Below, one piece after another: positions 5,169 to 6,298 of a stretch of 6,298 bases of DNA (within the stretch, counting starts at the first letter, position 1; each line of letters begins with the position of its first letter). The DNA comes from Abditibacteriales bacterium (lineage in GTDB: Bacteria > Armatimonadota > Abditibacteriia > Abditibacteriales > JANWYM01), in assembly GCA_025055355.1 (NCBI GenBank), contig JANWYM010000260.1:1-6298 (forward strand), in the 5' to 3' direction. The notes beneath the pieces are model-generated. The model saw only the letters and a program-made list of their open reading frames with translations, searched no databases and was not told the DNA's origin. The translations under genes and the position numbers were made by a program.

Positions 5169-6298
5169 GCGGAGCAGATGGATTTGTCGCTGCCTCGCGT
5201 CGCGGCTGATAGACGCAGAACGGTTCTGATTCTAAGTAATCTCCCGTCATCGCATACGCCCGCGCGCGGCTGCCGCCGCAGACGTAGCGAAACTCACAGT
5301 AGCCGCATTTGCCCTTGAAGCCATCAGGGTTGCGCAGCTGCTGGAAGACGGGCGCGTGGCGGTAAACATCTACCAGATGGTTCTGCCGCACGTTGCCTGT
5401 CACGATGGGGAGAAACCCGCTGGGGCAGATGTCGCCGTTGTGCGCGATGAAGACGAAACCGTTGCCGTCGTTGACGCCCTTGGGCGCGCGGCGGATGCCA
5501 TCGGAGCGGGTGGTGAAAGCGATGTCCCGCCGTTCCCTGTCGTTCCTCGCTGTTCCCTCCCTTCTCTCCGCTGCCCGCCGTTGCAGCACCACGCGGCGGA
5601 AGTGTTGCGCTGCCGTCGTGCGCACGTCGAACGGGGCGCGTTTGCTAAAGTCGTAAAGCCAGTTGAACACTGCCTCGAAGTCTTCAGCAGTCACAAGGTC
5701 TTCCGCCCTACCGCGCCCCGTCGGAACCAGCATGAAGAGCGACCAGATCACCACGCCCCGCAAGGACAGCATCAACGCGCCAAGGTCATCCAGACGTTCG
5801 CGGTTGTAGCGGCTGATGGTGGTGTGAATTTGCAGGGGCAGGTCCGCTTCGTTCGACCATTCCACCATCCGCATCGTGTGCGCGAACGAGCCGCGCACGC
5901 CGCGAAAAGCGTCGTGGCTTTCCGCGTCGGGACCGTCAATGCTGATTGCCATCCGCGCCAAGCCGCACGCTTTCATCTTGAGGATACCGGCGCGCGTGAC
6001 GAGCGGCGTCGCGCTGGGACTTATCGCCACCGACAGTCCTTTGCCGCTGCCGTAGGCGATGAAGTCGTAAATGTCAGGACGCTTCATCGGGTCACCGCCC
6101 GTCAGCACAAACAGCGGCGGGCGTCCGCCCTCGTCCGCGAACTCCAGCACCATGTCTATCAGGTGGAAGCCTTCTTCAGTGGTGAGTTCCTCCGGGCTGC
6201 GGTGGGGGATGGCGCAGGCGCGGCAGTGTTGGCACACCAGGTCACACGCCCGCGTCGTCTCCCAAATCACCACGAATGGCGAACGGTTGAAGTCTAAG
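5140..6298 (-). CDS. Radical SAM/SPASM-type protein (TIGR04053-like), extreme N-terminus outside window
   Basis: A radical SAM enzyme with a C-terminal cysteine-rich SPASM-like region. Numbering from the GTG at 6273, the 4Fe-4S binding motif is C10-x3-C14-x2-C17 (CDLVCQHC), followed by the SAM-contacting GGDP (59-62), SIDGPD (111-116) and VPTGRGR (183-189). The C-terminal cluster has C323, C326, C332 and C353 (GKCGYCEFRYVCGG...EPFC), plus C283. The order and wording (FVVIWETTRACD, PSATPL, DAFRG, KGVNDG, PSGFLP, GNVRQ) match the TIGR04053 family, related to NirJ-type proteins, as I remember it; its substrate is unknown. The frame stays open upstream of 6273 with LDFNRSPF, typical of this family's start, so the true start lies just past the window end. 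Oddities are an insert at about 237-251 made of a 10-bp tandem repeat and a repeat-like tail after residue 358. A terminator follows at 5000-5095. Confidence 0.88.
   Translation of the reverse strand, partial: LDFNRSPFVVIWETTRACDLVCQHCRACAIPHRSPEELTTEEGFHLIDMVLEFADEGGRPPLFVLTGGDPMKRPDIYDFIAYGSGKGLSVAISPSATPLVTRAGILKMKACGLARMAISIDGPDAESHDAFRGVRGSFAHTMRMVEWSNEADLPLQIHTTISRYNRERLDDLGALMLSLRGVVIWSLFMLVPTGRGRAEDLVTAEDFEAVFNWLYDFSKRAPFDVRTTAAQHFRRVVLQRRAAERREGTARNDRERRDIAFTTRSDGIRRAPKGVNDGNGFVFIAHNGDICPSGFLPIVTGNVRQNHLVDVYRHAPVFQQLRNPDGFKGKCGYCEFRYVCGGSRARAYAMTGDYLESEPFCVYQPRREAATNPSAPLGMASLRSP
5531..5560. repeat. 10-bp tandem repeat, three units, inside the radical SAM gene
   Basis: Units CGTTCCCTGT, CGTTCCTCGC and TGTTCCCTCC follow each other exactly, sharing the core GTTCC. 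The total of 30 bp keeps the reading frame. On the coding strand it yields the charged run REGTARNDRE, placed between the conserved VVLQRRAAE and RRAPKGVNDG blocks, where family members vary in length. Confidence 0.65.

Noticed and set aside
4918..5229. Plus-strand frame of 103 residues, with an alternative start at 4966 preceded by AGGGAG
   Set aside because: It runs through the opposite gene's terminator hairpins into the radical SAM coding region, and the peptide is low-complexity with no recognisable domain.
5356..6297. Plus-strand open frame of 313 residues
   Set aside because: It is antisense to the radical SAM gene, whose motifs are unmistakable; long open antisense frames are common in GC-rich DNA.

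Overview
The window is about 6.3 kb of GC-rich bacterial DNA with three protein genes, two of them cut by the window ends, and one unusually eventful intergenic region. A signal peptide plus a long beta-rich protein ending in an aromatic residue points to a bacterium with an outer membrane. A GH116-like sugar hydrolase, a TIGR04053-like radical SAM protein and many short G-rich or palindromic repeats would fit a non-proteobacterial, possibly thermophilic lineage such as Armatimonadota. That placement is a guess from style, not proof.

Layout. (1) 2-1141 (+): the C-terminal part of a GH116-fold glycoside hydrolase whose canonical active-site residues look replaced. It carries an in-frame insert made of telomere-like heptamers. 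(2) 1142-1419: a convergent intergenic gap with small hairpins, a second heptamer array and no clear terminator. (3) 1420-4311 (-): a 963-residue exported beta-rich protein with two tiers of internal repeats (about 122 and about 65 residues), probably an outer-membrane barrel or surface protein. (4) 4312-5139: about 830 bp without a convincing protein gene. It holds the ribosome binding site of the barrel gene, several palindromes, and a promoter / folded RNA / terminator unit at 4624-4790 on the plus strand that reads as an undescribed small RNA. A large branched terminator for the last gene also lies here. (5) 5140-6298 (-): a radical SAM/SPASM protein, missing only its extreme N-terminus, with a repeat-derived insert and a repeat-like C-terminal tail.

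The three proteins show no obvious shared pathway and do not form an operon: genes 1 and 2 converge, and the intergenic block separates genes 2 and 3. The two most interesting themes are the orphan small RNA, whose predicted start site, closing stem and a perfect 10-bp inverted repeat share the same bases, and the repeated appearance of short-repeat DNA inside coding sequence while the reading frame is kept.
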